From positions 2,480,001-2,544,000 of the forward strand of contig CBDCER010000003.1 of NCBI GenBank assembly GCA_965215855.1: a stretch of 64,000 bases of DNA. The letters are read 5' to 3'. Source of the DNA: J027 sp965215855. Lineage in GTDB: Bacteria; Chloroflexota; Anaerolineae; Aggregatilineales; J027. Below, in pieces: positions 37,346-46,871 of the stretch. Made by a program: the position numbers and the translations under genes. The notes under the pieces were generated by a model. That model saw only the letters and a list, made by a program, of their open reading frames with translations, did no database searches and was not told the origin of the DNA. Each line of letters opens with the position of its first letter. Within the stretch, counting starts at the first letter, position 1.

Positions 37346-38608
37346 ATGAGAGCCATTCTGAGAGAGGTTATGAGTTCAACTTCTGAATTTTTCAACGTTC
37401 AGCCAGTACAAACCACACTTGAGATACTTTTCGCCCATTGCACATGCCAGACACGCGCTATTAGTGTCCCGACGCAGGAGGCGCTGGAATATGTCTTGGC
37501 AGTTGCGCCATGTTCGCCCGTTGACTTGCCGACATTTATTCGAAGCACTATGGATGGTTATGCGGTGCGGGCAGCAGATACCTTCGGAGCCTCGCAGTCT
37601 TTACCCGCTTATTTGCGTGTCGCCGGTAGTGTGGCGATGGGAGAAGAACCTGATGTTCAAGTCAGTCAGGGACAGGCTGCTGAGATTTTCACTGGCGCGA
37701 TGTTGCCGCTTGGTGCAGATGCAGTTGTTATGATCGAGAAAACACAAACATTGGGTGCAGATGAAATCGAGGTGCTGGCTCCGGTGGCTCCTGGCGAGAA
37801 CTTGGTGCAAATTGGCGAGGACGTGGCGCAAGGGAATGAAATCTTGCCGACTGGACATCGCATTCGCCCGCAGGATATTGGTGGATTGCTGGCAGTGGGG
37901 ATTGTATCGGTGGAAGTTGCTGCGCCGCCACGAGTGGCCGTGCTGAGTTGTGGTGATGAACTTGTCGCGCCGGATACAACGCCGGATATGGGGCAGATTC
38001 GAGACATCAACTCCTATACTCTGGGGGCGTTGATGCAGCAGGCCGGGGCAGAGGTTATCTATTTGGGAATTGCCACTGATAATTTAGAGGATTTTTCGGA
38101 ACGTGCCCGCAACGGCTTGGCTGATGCTGACATGTTGGTGATGACAGCCGGTAGTTCGGTTAGCACCCGCGATTTGACTCGTGAGGTGATCAGTGGACTG
38201 GGAAGTCCAGGTATTTTGCAGCATGGTTTGGCAGTTAAACCTGGCAAGCCGACTATCATTGCAGTCTGTGATGGCAAGCCAGTGATTGGGTTACCCGGTA
38301 ATCCAGTGTCAGCGTTTTTGGTTGCGCGACAAATTGTCTTGGCAGTGATCCGTCGTTTTTTAGGAGAGTCACCGAGAGTGAATGCAAGGGTGACCGCTAC
38401 ACTCACTGGCAATATCTCGTCAACGACAGGGCGCGATGATACTATGCCGGTACGGTTGTTTGAGCGCGCCGGTGAAATGATGGCCGAGCCCATCTTTGGC
38501 AAATCCAATTTGATCTTTACTCTGATTGATGCTGATGGCCTGGTGCATGTGCCGTTGAATAGCAACGGTATCAAAGCTGGAACGTTGGTTGATGTGCGAT
38601 TATTTTGA
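37346..38608 (+). CDS. moeA: Molybdopterin molybdotransferase MoeA
   Basis: 420 residues with the usual MoeA layout: STMDGYAVRA (about 56-65), GAMLPLGADAVVMIE, a gephyrin-E-like MogA-fold domain (VAVLSCGDELV, DINSYTLGALM, VMTAGSSVSTRD, PTIIAVCDGKPVIGLPGNPVSA), and a C-terminal beta barrel. It inserts Mo or W into adenylated pyranopterin. A second start 24 bp downstream (MSSTSEFF) is possible. It is the first of two adjacent moeA-type genes, 9 bp before the next, which suggests separate Mo and W inserters or a division of labour. Confidence 0.95.
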   Translation: MRAILREVMSSTSEFFNVQPVQTTLEILFAHCTCQTRAISVPTQEALEYVLAVAPCSPVDLPTFIRSTMDGYAVRAADTFGASQSLPAYLRVAGSVAMGEEPDVQVSQGQAAEIFTGAMLPLGADAVVMIEKTQTLGADEIEVLAPVAPGENLVQIGEDVAQGNEILPTGHRIRPQDIGGLLAVGIVSVEVAAPPRVAVLSCGDELVAPDTTPDMGQIRDINSYTLGALMQQAGAEVIYLGIATDNLEDFSERARNGLADADMLVMTAGSSVSTRDLTREVISGLGSPGILQHGLAVKPGKPTIIAVCDGKPVIGLPGNPVSAFLVARQIVLAVIRRFLGESPRVNARVTATLTGNISSTTGRDDTMPVRLFERAGEMMAEPIFGKSNLIFTLIDADGLVHVPLNSNGIKAGTLVDVRLF

Positions 38609-38617
38609 GAGTGGTGG

Positions 38618-40546
38618 ATGTCGGAACGCAATTATTATCTTGAAGATATTCCTTTAGATGAAGCACGAGCGCACTTGGCGGCGGCAATTCAGGCGACTGG
38701 CCGTTGGAAGCCAATGCTCGGTGAGACTGTGTCATTGACAGAAGCATTGGGCCGGGTGACGGCTACACCCGTCTGGGCCAAACTATCGTCGCCTCATTAT
38801 CATGCGGCAGCGATGGATGGTTATGCGGTGCGGGCACGCGAGACGCTTAATGCTACCGAGACTCGTCCCCTGAGTTTGATCATGGGCGAGCAGGCTTATC
38901 CGGTCAATACAGGTGATCTGCTGCCCACTGATACCAATGCTGTCATTATGATCGAGCATGTACAGCATCCCACTGATGAACAAATCACCATCTATGCGCC
39001 AGTTGCCCCCTGGCAACATGTCCGCATGATGGGTGAGGATATGATCGCTACTGAGTTGGTTCTTCCTATTAATCACGTTATTCGCCCGGTGGATATTGGA
39101 GCCATTGCTGGATGCGGCCACCATACAGTCGAAGTGAGACGGCGGCCTCTGGTAGTGATTATTCCGACAGGCAGCGAACTGGTCTCAGCAGATCAGACTC
39201 CTGATGCTGGACAGATCATCGAGTATAACAGTTTGGTGTTGCGTGCCCAGGTGCTAGAAAGCGGTGGGGCGGCGCAGGTCATGGATATTGTGCCCGATGA
39301 GAAAGAAAAATTGCGGGCGGCATTGGTCGCAGCTATCGAACAGCAACCAGATCTGATTTTGGTGCTATCCGGCTCATCCGCTGGGAGCCGTGATTATACG
39401 TCGTCGATCATCGACGATTTAGGCAACTTGCTGGTCCATGGTGTTGCAGTCCGCCCCGGCCATCCGGTCATAATGGGCATGGTCGAGCAGATTCCGGTGA
39501 TTGGTGTGCCGGGTTATCCCGTCAGTGCAGCTCTAACAGGCGAGTTATTTATCCAACCATTGCTGGCACATTGGCTCGGTTTACATGCCCCGGTGGAAAA
39601 ACATCCGCATCTCCAGGCGAGGATGACGCGCAAATTACTCTCGCCAATTGGTGATGATGATTTTGTGCGCGTAACAGTGGCGCAGGTTGGAGAACGTTTG
39701 CTGGCGACACCACTTAGTCGGGGTGCAGGTGTGATTACGTCGCTAGTACGAGCCGATGGCCTGGCGCATGTGCCGCGTTTCAGCGAAGGCGTGGATATGG
39801 GGCAGACAATTGAGGTTATTCTTTACCGTTCGCTGGACGCCATTCAACAGACGGTGTTGGCAATGGGCAGCCATGATCCAATGCTAGATTTGCTGGGGCA
39901 GCATCTGGCGACAATGTTTCCTGGAGATTATCTGGCGTCGGCGAATATCGGGTCGATGGGCGGGCTGGTGGCGTTACGGCGGAAGGAGGCACATCTGGCT
40001 GGAATGCACCTCTTAGATGAAGCGACTGGCGAATACAATCTTCCCTATATCCGGCGGCAGTTGCGCGACGAGCCGGTGCAGGTTGTAACCTTTGCTCACC
40101 GTGAACAGGGCTTGATCGTGGCGAAAGGTAATCCCCAGAATATTGGCTCGCTCGATGATTTGCGCCGTGTTCGCTATATCAATCGGCAGCGTGGAGCAGG
40201 GACGCGGTTGCTGCTCGATTATGAATTGAAACAACGCGGCATTGATCCGGTAGATATGGCTGGTTATGAACGCGAAGAATATACCCATCTGGCGGTGGCG
40301 GCAGCAGTGGCGACAGGTGTGGGCGATTGCGGTCTTGGGGTACGGAGCGCGGCGATTGCCCTCGACCTCGATTTTGTTTCGGTGGGATGGGAACGTTACG
40401 ACCTGGTGATTCCGATGGTTTACCTGGAACATCCGGGTATCGTGCATTTGCTGGAAATATTGAATAACGCTGAATTTCAGGCGGCATTGGGCGCACAGCC
40501 GGGTTATGATACCCGCGAAACGGGCAAGATACAGGTGGCAGATTGA
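38618..40546 (+). CDS. moeA: MoeA fused to a periplasmic-binding-protein-like domain
   Basis: 642 residues. Residues 1-405 are a second MoeA (AMDGYAVRARE, VVIIPTGSELVSAD, VLSGSSAGSRDYTS, GVPGYPVSAALTG). Residues about 415-642 are a PBP-like domain of the kind found behind MoeA in bacteria and archaea (VLAMGSHDPMLDLL, GSMGGLVAL, RGAGTRLLLDY, LGVRSAAIALDLDF). The domain lacks a signal peptide and would bind a small ligand in the cytoplasm, perhaps the oxyanion or the cofactor. It shares only modest similarity with the preceding MoeA. Confidence 0.93.
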   Translation: MSERNYYLEDIPLDEARAHLAAAIQATGRWKPMLGETVSLTEALGRVTATPVWAKLSSPHYHAAAMDGYAVRARETLNATETRPLSLIMGEQAYPVNTGDLLPTDTNAVIMIEHVQHPTDEQITIYAPVAPWQHVRMMGEDMIATELVLPINHVIRPVDIGAIAGCGHHTVEVRRRPLVVIIPTGSELVSADQTPDAGQIIEYNSLVLRAQVLESGGAAQVMDIVPDEKEKLRAALVAAIEQQPDLILVLSGSSAGSRDYTSSIIDDLGNLLVHGVAVRPGHPVIMGMVEQIPVIGVPGYPVSAALTGELFIQPLLAHWLGLHAPVEKHPHLQARMTRKLLSPIGDDDFVRVTVAQVGERLLATPLSRGAGVITSLVRADGLAHVPRFSEGVDMGQTIEVILYRSLDAIQQTVLAMGSHDPMLDLLGQHLATMFPGDYLASANIGSMGGLVALRRKEAHLAGMHLLDEATGEYNLPYIRRQLRDEPVQVVTFAHREQGLIVAKGNPQNIGSLDDLRRVRYINRQRGAGTRLLLDYELKQRGIDPVDMAGYEREEYTHLAVAAAVATGVGDCGLGVRSAAIALDLDFVSVGWERYDLVIPMVYLEHPGIVHLLEILNNAEFQAALGAQPGYDTRETGKIQVAD

Positions 40547-40551
40547 TTTTG

Positions 40552-40560
40552 CCCCCCCCC
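40552..40560 (+). repeat. Poly-C tract upstream of tupA
   Basis: Nine consecutive C six bases after the moeA stop. Homopolymer runs of this length can slip during replication; it lies outside any coding frame and about 100 bp before the tupA start. Confidence 0.7.
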
Positions 40561-40657
40561 GTTTGGTGGTAGAATCCTCCTGGTGTTTATGGCTCCCTCA
40601 TTCATCATGGCATAATTGTTCGCTGGGGACGACAATCTTAAAGGAGTGAGATTTTCG

Positions 40658-41602
40658 ATGAGTAAAAAGCGTTTATTCCTGATATTGTGTTTGATTCTGG
40701 CGATGGCCCTCGCTGCGTGCGGTGGTGATGATGAAGATGAGAGCCAATCATCTGAGTCTGACCAGACAACCAGTGAGACTGAAGGTACTGGAGGCGAAGA
40801 ACAGTCATCCGATACCGACGAGACATCCGGTGATGCCCAGCGTTTGATTCTGGCAACCACCACCAGCACCGAGGACTCAGGCCTGTTGGATTACATCCTG
40901 CTGGACTTCGAGGAGCAACATAACGTGGAAGTCGATGTCATCGCGGTGGGAACTGGACAGGCACTCACACTGGGTGAAAATGGCGATGCCGATGTGTTGC
41001 TGGTTCATGCCCGCGCCAGGGAGGATGCTTTTGTAGAAGCCGGTTTCGGTTCGGCGCGTTATGATGTGATGTATAACGATTTTGTCATCCTGGGACCTGT
41101 TGATGATCCTGCCGGAATCAGCGGCACAACTGATGCCGCCGCCGCATTTACCGCCATTTCCGAATCGGGTGCGACCTTTGTTTCGCGGGGCGATGACAGT
41201 GGCACACATACCAAGGAACGTGCGATCTGGGAAGCCGCTGGTGTTACACCCGAAGGCGATTGGTATATCTCGGCGGGGGCTGGCATGGGAACCGTCATCA
41301 ATATGTCGGAAGAACTCCAGGGCTATACCCTCAGCGACCGCAGCACCTATATCGCACGCCAAGCCGAAGGGTTATCACTGGAGATTCTGGTCGAGGGCGA
41401 CGAAATTCTATTCAATCCATATGGGGTTATTCCGGTTAATCCCGAAAGACACCCGACGGTCAACGCCGAAATGGCCCAGAATTTTGTGGACTGGCTGACG
41501 TCAGTCGAGACTCAGGAGTTGATTGCCAGCTATCAGGTCAGCGATTTGCAACTGTTCTTCCCAAATTCCGAAGCATGGCACGCGGCGCAGGGTGAGGAAT
41601 AA
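40658..41602 (+). CDS. tupA: Tungstate-binding lipoprotein TupA
   Basis: 314 residues from ATG 40658, fixed by AAAGGAGTGAG just upstream and a lipoprotein signal (LILAMALAAC, lipobox Cys21). An acidic Ser/Glu/Thr tether of about 45 residues precedes the binding domain, which opens with the TupA signature TTTSTEDSGLLDYIL. GDDSGTHTKE in the middle is also family-typical, binding the oxyanion. It delivers tungstate to TupBC. Its position between moeA and the AOR locus supports tungsten rather than sulfate. Confidence 0.94.
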   Translation: MSKKRLFLILCLILAMALAACGGDDEDESQSSESDQTTSETEGTGGEEQSSDTDETSGDAQRLILATTTSTEDSGLLDYILLDFEEQHNVEVDVIAVGTGQALTLGENGDADVLLVHARAREDAFVEAGFGSARYDVMYNDFVILGPVDDPAGISGTTDAAAAFTAISESGATFVSRGDDSGTHTKERAIWEAAGVTPEGDWYISAGAGMGTVINMSEELQGYTLSDRSTYIARQAEGLSLEILVEGDEILFNPYGVIPVNPERHPTVNAEMAQNFVDWLTSVETQELIASYQVSDLQLFFPNSEAWHAAQGEE

Positions 41603-41676
41603 GGAGCGAATCTATCTCCACTATCATTGAAGCCCTCAAAGAAGCCATACGCCTGATTTATGCATTTGACCCGGCG

Positions 41677-42312
41677 GTGGTCGAGATTGCTGTGCGGTCG
41701 CTACAGGTAGCTATAAGTGCCCTGGCGATTAGTACAGTGATCTCGATTCCGCTAGGGACATGGTTCGCGTTAGTGAAGTTCCCTGGCAAGCGCATTTTCA
41801 CGGCATTAATTTATACCGGGATGGGTGCGCCTCCAGTGGTGGTGGGTCTGGTGGTCTATTTGATGTTGTCGCGCAGTGGCCCGTTGGGTGATCTGGGATG
41901 GCTGTTCACCATGCGAGCCATGATTGTTGCCCAGGTGTTGATCGCTACACCGCTGATTATTGGCATCACCATGAGCAGTGTGTTGGCAGTTGATCCGGCA
42001 CTACGCCCCCAGTTGCAGGCGCTCGGTGCGACGCGCTGGCAATCGACCCGTGCCATGCTATACGAAGCCCGATTTGGCGTGATTGTAGGGCTTGTGGCGG
42101 GTTTTGGGTCCATTATCTCCGAGGTCGGCGCGGTGATGCTGGTCGGGGGCAATATCGCTGGGCGGACTCGTGTACTGACGACGGCAATTGTGCTGGAAAC
42201 ACGGCGTGGCGATTTTGATTTTGCACTGGCGCTGGGTATTGTGTTGCTGGCAATGTCGTTCACGGCGAATATGGTGATGGTAGCCTTGCAGGGCAGGACA
42301 ACCCCGGCATGA
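41677..42312 (+). CDS. tupB: Tungstate ABC transporter permease TupB
   Basis: At least 211 residues with five to six hydrophobic spans and the permease EAA-type loop (ALGATRWQSTRAMLYEARFG) that contacts the ATPase. The coordinates use the first normal start (GTG 41677). The reading frame upstream is clearly coding (IIEALKEAIRLIYAFDP) and reaches an AGGAG at 41602-41606 just after the tupA stop, with no ATG, GTG or TTG between them. The real start may therefore be non-standard (ATC 41614, ATT 41626 or CTG 41653), or a start codon has been mutated or misread. Confidence 0.9.
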   Translation: MVEIAVRSLQVAISALAISTVISIPLGTWFALVKFPGKRIFTALIYTGMGAPPVVVGLVVYLMLSRSGPLGDLGWLFTMRAMIVAQVLIATPLIIGITMSSVLAVDPALRPQLQALGATRWQSTRAMLYEARFGVIVGLVAGFGSIISEVGAVMLVGGNIAGRTRVLTTAIVLETRRGDFDFALALGIVLLAMSFTANMVMVALQGRTTPA

Positions 42313-43037
42313 GTTTGTATAGCCTTTCGCATGTTCAGAAGCAGTATGGCAAACGTACTATCCTCCGCATTGCCCAACTCGACATTTACCCTGGAGAAAT
42401 TTTCGCACTGGTCGGTCCTAGTGGGGCGGGCAAAAGCACCTTGCTACGCTTGCTGGCATTGTTGGAGCCGCCAACTCAAGGCACGTTAAAATTGTCGTTG
42501 AACGGCTCGGATGTGTCGTGTCAGACGGCTTCCATTCACGAGCGACGCCAACTGGCGATGGTATTTCAACGCCCGGTGCTGTTGTCGCGGAGTGTACGAA
42601 CAAACGTGGCCTATGGCCTGCGGTTACGCGGCGAACGCAATGCCAGAGCGCGGGTTGATGCAGCATTGGAACGTGTGGCGATGGGAGATTTTGCCAATGC
42701 CAAAGCCCAGACACTCTCCGGTGGCGAGATGCAGCGGGTGTCGCTGGCACGGGCGTTGGTGTTGGAACCCAAAGTATTGTTGCTCGACGAGCCAACAGCC
42801 AATCTTGATCCTTACAATGTGCGGTTGATTGAGGGATTTTTACGCGAGCAACATGAGCAATATCAAACGACCATTGTGATCGTCACTCACAATGTTTTTC
42901 AAGCGAAACGATTGGCGACACGCGTTGGTTTGTTATTGGATGGCGAATTGGTGGAAGTCGCGCCGGTGGAGCAATTCTTCAATGATCCACAAGACTCCCG
43001 CACAGCAGCTTTTGTCTCCGGTGATTTGATCTACTGA
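42309..43037 (+). CDS. tupC: Tungstate ABC transporter ATPase TupC
   Basis: 242 residues, overlapping tupB by 4 bp. Walker A GPSGAGKST (36-44), Q-loop VFQRPVLLS, ABC signature LSGGEMQR, Walker B VLLLDEPTANLD and H-loop IVIVTHN are all intact, so it should hydrolyse ATP to drive tungstate uptake. It is the last gene of the tup operon. Confidence 0.95.
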   Translation: MSLYSLSHVQKQYGKRTILRIAQLDIYPGEIFALVGPSGAGKSTLLRLLALLEPPTQGTLKLSLNGSDVSCQTASIHERRQLAMVFQRPVLLSRSVRTNVAYGLRLRGERNARARVDAALERVAMGDFANAKAQTLSGGEMQRVSLARALVLEPKVLLLDEPTANLDPYNVRLIEGFLREQHEQYQTTIVIVTHNVFQAKRLATRVGLLLDGELVEVAPVEQFFNDPQDSRTAAFVSGDLIY

Positions 43038-43084
43038 GACGAGAATAAACTCCCTCTGAAAACTATCAACACAATAACGAAAGA

Positions 43085-43113
43085 AAAAAGCTCCGATAGC
43101 CATTACCGGAGCC
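43085..43113 (-). terminator. Terminator of the repeat-lipoprotein gene
   Basis: GCTCCG/CGGAGC stem with an 11-nt loop; on the minus strand it runs into TTTTTTCTTT. It lies between the convergent tupC and lipoprotein genes and could also stop tupC transcripts. Confidence 0.8.
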
Positions 43114-43133
43114 TGATAGAGTCGCTGTATATC

Positions 43134-45173
43134 CTACTCTTTGATATATGCCTGCCAGATGCCATCTGGCGTGACCGGTTCTTCCGCGTTGGGATCAAGC
43201 TGTGGTGGGACATAGTACGTAATTGTGGCTGGATCCCATTCTGCACCACCCGGCGGAGCTTCCACCGTGAAGTTGAGACTGGTTTGTGCCGCGTAATCAC
43301 CCCACTGCTCAATCGTCAGATTGTAATTACCCGGTGGTAGAGGCGTGGTGGGGTCACCAATCCACAGATCGGTGACGCGTCCGCTATCAACATAGGTCCA
43401 GACGCCATTCAATTCCAGGTTGGTGCGTCCATCATCGGATAACAGGATGGCGCGTATATCAACACCATAAGGCACGTCCGAAAAATCGAATTGGGCGTAT
43501 AGATTGCCGACATCATGCGAGAAGCTGGTTTCTGCTGCGCCACCCTTCGTGGTGCTGATGGCTGGATTGGAGATTGTGGGTTCGACAGGTGAACCAACTA
43601 CAAAATTACCAGTTACCTCGGCCTGCGGATAGTCTAGCAACGCAATAATGGCTGTCCATGTACCAGAAGCAAAGCCTCCGGCCTGCTCAAATTCCACTGA
43701 ATGGCGGTTCCCCTCTCCAAGCAAACTTGAATTCCAGGTTCCTGTCTCGCGAAAAACCAACGCTCCTTCATGATACCACTCGGCCTGGATAGCAGCGCCG
43801 TCTGGTACATTTGCAAAAGTCCAGCGGGCAAATACCAGTGTTGTGCCTGCCGGGAACGTCGCTTGGGGTGCGCTGTCGAATGACGTACCGAAATCCAGAT
43901 TGCTGAACAATGGATTGGGAGGCGAAGCCGCACCAATCGTGAAACTACCCGCTACAACCACGCCGGGTTGCCCGACAATCAGGACCTGCACTTCGTAGGT
44001 CCCGCTCGTCAATCCGTTGTCAAAATCGTAAACGGATATATCGCGAACCGTGCCGCCAGTGCCATACTTATCGAAATCCCACAGCTCATGGCGATCCGCG
44101 AACACAACACCGTTATGCTTCCAGATACGGCGAATCTCGGCACGTAGTGGAATGTTGGCATAGTCGAATACGGCAAAAATTTGCTGCGTTCCAGGATCAA
44201 ATTGCGTGGCGGGTGTGCCACTTCCCGATGTCGCAAAACGCAGATTAGCTAGACGCGGCCCCAGGTTGCCTTCAATCACGAACGTGCTCTCGACGCGCAC
44301 AGACGGGAAATCGCGCAAATACATCAACACGCGATAAGTTCCTGGCTCCAAACCATAGCCTGAATCGAAATCGTAGTAGCGCACGTGGGTCAACGTGCCC
44401 GTATATCCCCAGGTTACCTGCCAGTTCTCATCGCGTTCGATGATGAGTGCCCCATCACGATACCATTCGCGGCGCATTGCTGCACCAGCGGGCACATTAC
44501 TGAAAGACCACCGGGCGTAAACTGCTTCCGTGCCATACGGGAAAGTATTTACGGCTGCACCGGACTGGCTGCCGCTGAATGTCAGATTGCTAAATGTCGG
44601 CGCAGTGGCCGAAATGCTGAAACTGCCGGAGATTTGTGTGCCATAGGTCGGTAACTTAATGACTACATAGTAGTTGCCAGCCGGTAACCCCGTCTCAAAG
44701 TTGAACAGGTTGATATGGGTTAGGCGACCTGCTGTCCCCCAGCTGCTACTCCAACTATCCGAATTACTGGTAAACAGTGCCCCGTCTTTATACCACTCGC
44801 GTTGCATCACCGTACCAATCGGCACGTTACTATAGCTCCAGCGCACGTAAATTTGCTGCGTGCCATTGGGGAAAGCTGTTATGCTGGCCCCGCCCGCTGT
44901 CGTGCTAAATGACATGCTGCTGAAAGCTGGTATGCCACTGGTTCCACTACTACCGCTACTACTAGCCGTTGTAGCAGTTGCAGTAGGCGAGGGCGTAGAC
45001 GTCGGAAATGACGAGACTATCGTCGGCGCAGACGTTACAACTGGCCCACGATCACCCCCCACTGGGACCGTTGGCACGCTCGAACGATCATTGCTGCTAT
45101 CGTTCGATGTCAAATTACAAGCCAGCGCCGGAATCATGCACAATATAACCAAAAGCAGTACCCGATTACGCAT
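43134..45173 (-). CDS. Lipoprotein with five Ig-like tandem repeats
   Basis: About 679 residues from ATG 45173, chosen because a lipoprotein signal follows (MRNRVLLLVIL, lipobox PALAC) and AAGG precedes. A Ser/Thr/Pro tether leads to five repeats of about 110 residues. Each starts like FSNLTFS or LANLRFAT, contains FPYGTEAVYARWSFSNVP and (R/A)EWY(R/H)(D/E)GAL, and ends with LEPGTYRVLMYL. They are beta-sandwich repeats seen in cell-surface proteins, probably for adhesion or spacing. The function is unknown. It ends near a terminator convergent with tupC. Confidence 0.85.
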   Translation of the reverse strand: MRNRVLLLVILCMIPALACNLTSNDSSNDRSSVPTVPVGGDRGPVVTSAPTIVSSFPTSTPSPTATATTASSSGSSGTSGIPAFSSMSFSTTAGGASITAFPNGTQQIYVRWSYSNVPIGTVMQREWYKDGALFTSNSDSWSSSWGTAGRLTHINLFNFETGLPAGNYYVVIKLPTYGTQISGSFSISATAPTFSNLTFSGSQSGAAVNTFPYGTEAVYARWSFSNVPAGAAMRREWYRDGALIIERDENWQVTWGYTGTLTHVRYYDFDSGYGLEPGTYRVLMYLRDFPSVRVESTFVIEGNLGPRLANLRFATSGSGTPATQFDPGTQQIFAVFDYANIPLRAEIRRIWKHNGVVFADRHELWDFDKYGTGGTVRDISVYDFDNGLTSGTYEVQVLIVGQPGVVVAGSFTIGAASPPNPLFSNLDFGTSFDSAPQATFPAGTTLVFARWTFANVPDGAAIQAEWYHEGALVFRETGTWNSSLLGEGNRHSVEFEQAGGFASGTWTAIIALLDYPQAEVTGNFVVGSPVEPTISNPAISTTKGGAAETSFSHDVGNLYAQFDFSDVPYGVDIRAILLSDDGRTNLELNGVWTYVDSGRVTDLWIGDPTTPLPPGNYNLTIEQWGDYAAQTSLNFTVEAPPGGAEWDPATITYYVPPQLDPNAEEPVTPDGIWQAYIKE

Positions 45174-45293
45174 CGTTACCTTACATCCTTCCGTTCTGAA
45201 TTCATGGTTTTCAGTTCTATTATCGGACATGTCAGACTGGCGTGAATGACGCCAACCTGATAATTACCCTACTGTAAAGCAACGCTGCGCTGA

Positions 45294-46796
45294 CTACACC
45301 CCGTAAATTGGGCCGAATTTCTCCCGCAGATAGCGCATGAAGGCATGGTATTGCAAGGGTTGTCCGGTGGCGCGTTGGGTCAAGTCGGCGGGCATATATT
45401 TGCGCCCAAAGCGGTGAACATGCTCGCGTGTCCACGTCAACAGCGTATCAAACTTGCCCTGCGCGATCTCCGTCGGAATATCCGGGTGATCCTGCAAAGC
45501 TGCCTCATAAAGCTGCGAAGCCAGTAGTGTGCCAAGTGCATAAGTTGGGAAATAACCGATGATACCACTCGACCAATGAACATCCTGCAAAACACCCTGG
45601 GCATCATTGGGTGGTACAATCCCCAAATAGTCTTCCACTTTAGCATTCCAGGCTTCAGGCACATCTTTAACGGCCAGTTTACCTGTCAGAATGTCTTGCT
45701 CCAGTTCAAAGCGCAACATGATATGTAAACAGTAGGTTACTTCATCAGCTTCCACACGAATCAGTGACGGCTGTACCCGATTCATGGCATGGTAAAACTC
45801 CTCCAATGCCACATTGTTCAGGTTATCAGGGAACATGGCCTGCAACTGGGGATAGAAATGCTGCCAGAATCCCCGACTGCGACCTACAATGTTTTCCCAC
45901 ATCCGAGACTGACTCTCGTGTACTCCTAGAGACACACCGCCACTCAGAACGGTTCCTTCATAGTCGGGGTTGCTGCCCTGTTCGTACATAGCATGGCCGG
46001 TTTCGTGGATTGTCCCAAACAATGCCGGAGACAGGAAATTCTCGTCAAAGCGGGTGGTAATTCGCACATCATCCCGTGAAAACGAGATACAGAAAGGATG
46101 GACCGTCTCATCCTGGCGGCCTCGCTGCAAATCATAGCCGATCTGCTCCACCACCATCATGCCAAACTTGCGCTGCTTGTCCTTCGGATAATGAAGATGC
46201 AATATATCACTCGATACCTGATCCTGACGCTCAAAAATCGTGCTGGCAAACGGTACCAGTTCCTCGCGTAACCCACTGAATATTGCATCAACATCAGCAG
46301 TCTTCATGCCGGGTTCATACAGATCCAGCAACGCATCGTACATATGATCTTCATAGCCCAGGTACTCGGCCTGCTGGCGACAGAGATCGAAAATTTTCTC
46401 CAGTGTCGGTCGAAATTGTTCAAAATCGTCCTCTTCACGTGCCTTAACCCAAACACCATAGGCCAACGTGGTTGCACGGGTTAACTCTTGAACAAATTCG
46501 GTTGGCAATCGTGTGGCAAGGTCATAGTCACGCCGCGCCACCCGCACCATCGCTACCTCATCGCTATCAGCGTCCATACCATCAACTTCATTCGCGGCAG
46601 CTTCAATCAACTGTCCTGTTTCATCAGCCACCAGCATTTGATGGCTCAATTTGGACAAAGTCGCCAGTTGTTCAGCGCGGGCTGGTGCGCCACCGGGTGG
46701 CATATAAACTTGCTGATCCCATCCAAGTAAAGCAGCAGCATGGTTAATATTTTGAATTTCCGCCGTGCGTTTCTTGAGTGCTGTCAAATTCTCCAT
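45294..46796 (-). CDS. Carboxypeptidase Taq-type metallopeptidase (M32)
   Basis: 500 residues, normal for family M32. The zinc site HETGH is at 264-268, preceded by the family blocks ALLGWDQQVYMPP near the N-terminus and DDVRITTRFDE just upstream. Later come the ESQSRMWEN block (third zinc ligand Glu) and RVEADEVTYCLHI. It is a cytoplasmic carboxypeptidase releasing most C-terminal residues except proline. The HAD phosphatase gene is transcribed divergently. Confidence 0.96.
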   Translation of the reverse strand: MENLTALKKRTAEIQNINHAAALLGWDQQVYMPPGGAPARAEQLATLSKLSHQMLVADETGQLIEAAANEVDGMDADSDEVAMVRVARRDYDLATRLPTEFVQELTRATTLAYGVWVKAREEDDFEQFRPTLEKIFDLCRQQAEYLGYEDHMYDALLDLYEPGMKTADVDAIFSGLREELVPFASTIFERQDQVSSDILHLHYPKDKQRKFGMMVVEQIGYDLQRGRQDETVHPFCISFSRDDVRITTRFDENFLSPALFGTIHETGHAMYEQGSNPDYEGTVLSGGVSLGVHESQSRMWENIVGRSRGFWQHFYPQLQAMFPDNLNNVALEEFYHAMNRVQPSLIRVEADEVTYCLHIMLRFELEQDILTGKLAVKDVPEAWNAKVEDYLGIVPPNDAQGVLQDVHWSSGIIGYFPTYALGTLLASQLYEAALQDHPDIPTEIAQGKFDTLLTWTREHVHRFGRKYMPADLTQRATGQPLQYHAFMRYLREKFGPIYGV

Positions 46797-46871
46797 TGAG
46801 ATTCCCTATTCGTTCCTTATCATCAATATATTCAAGTCAACAAGAATAGGCACAAGGATAAACAAAAGATC

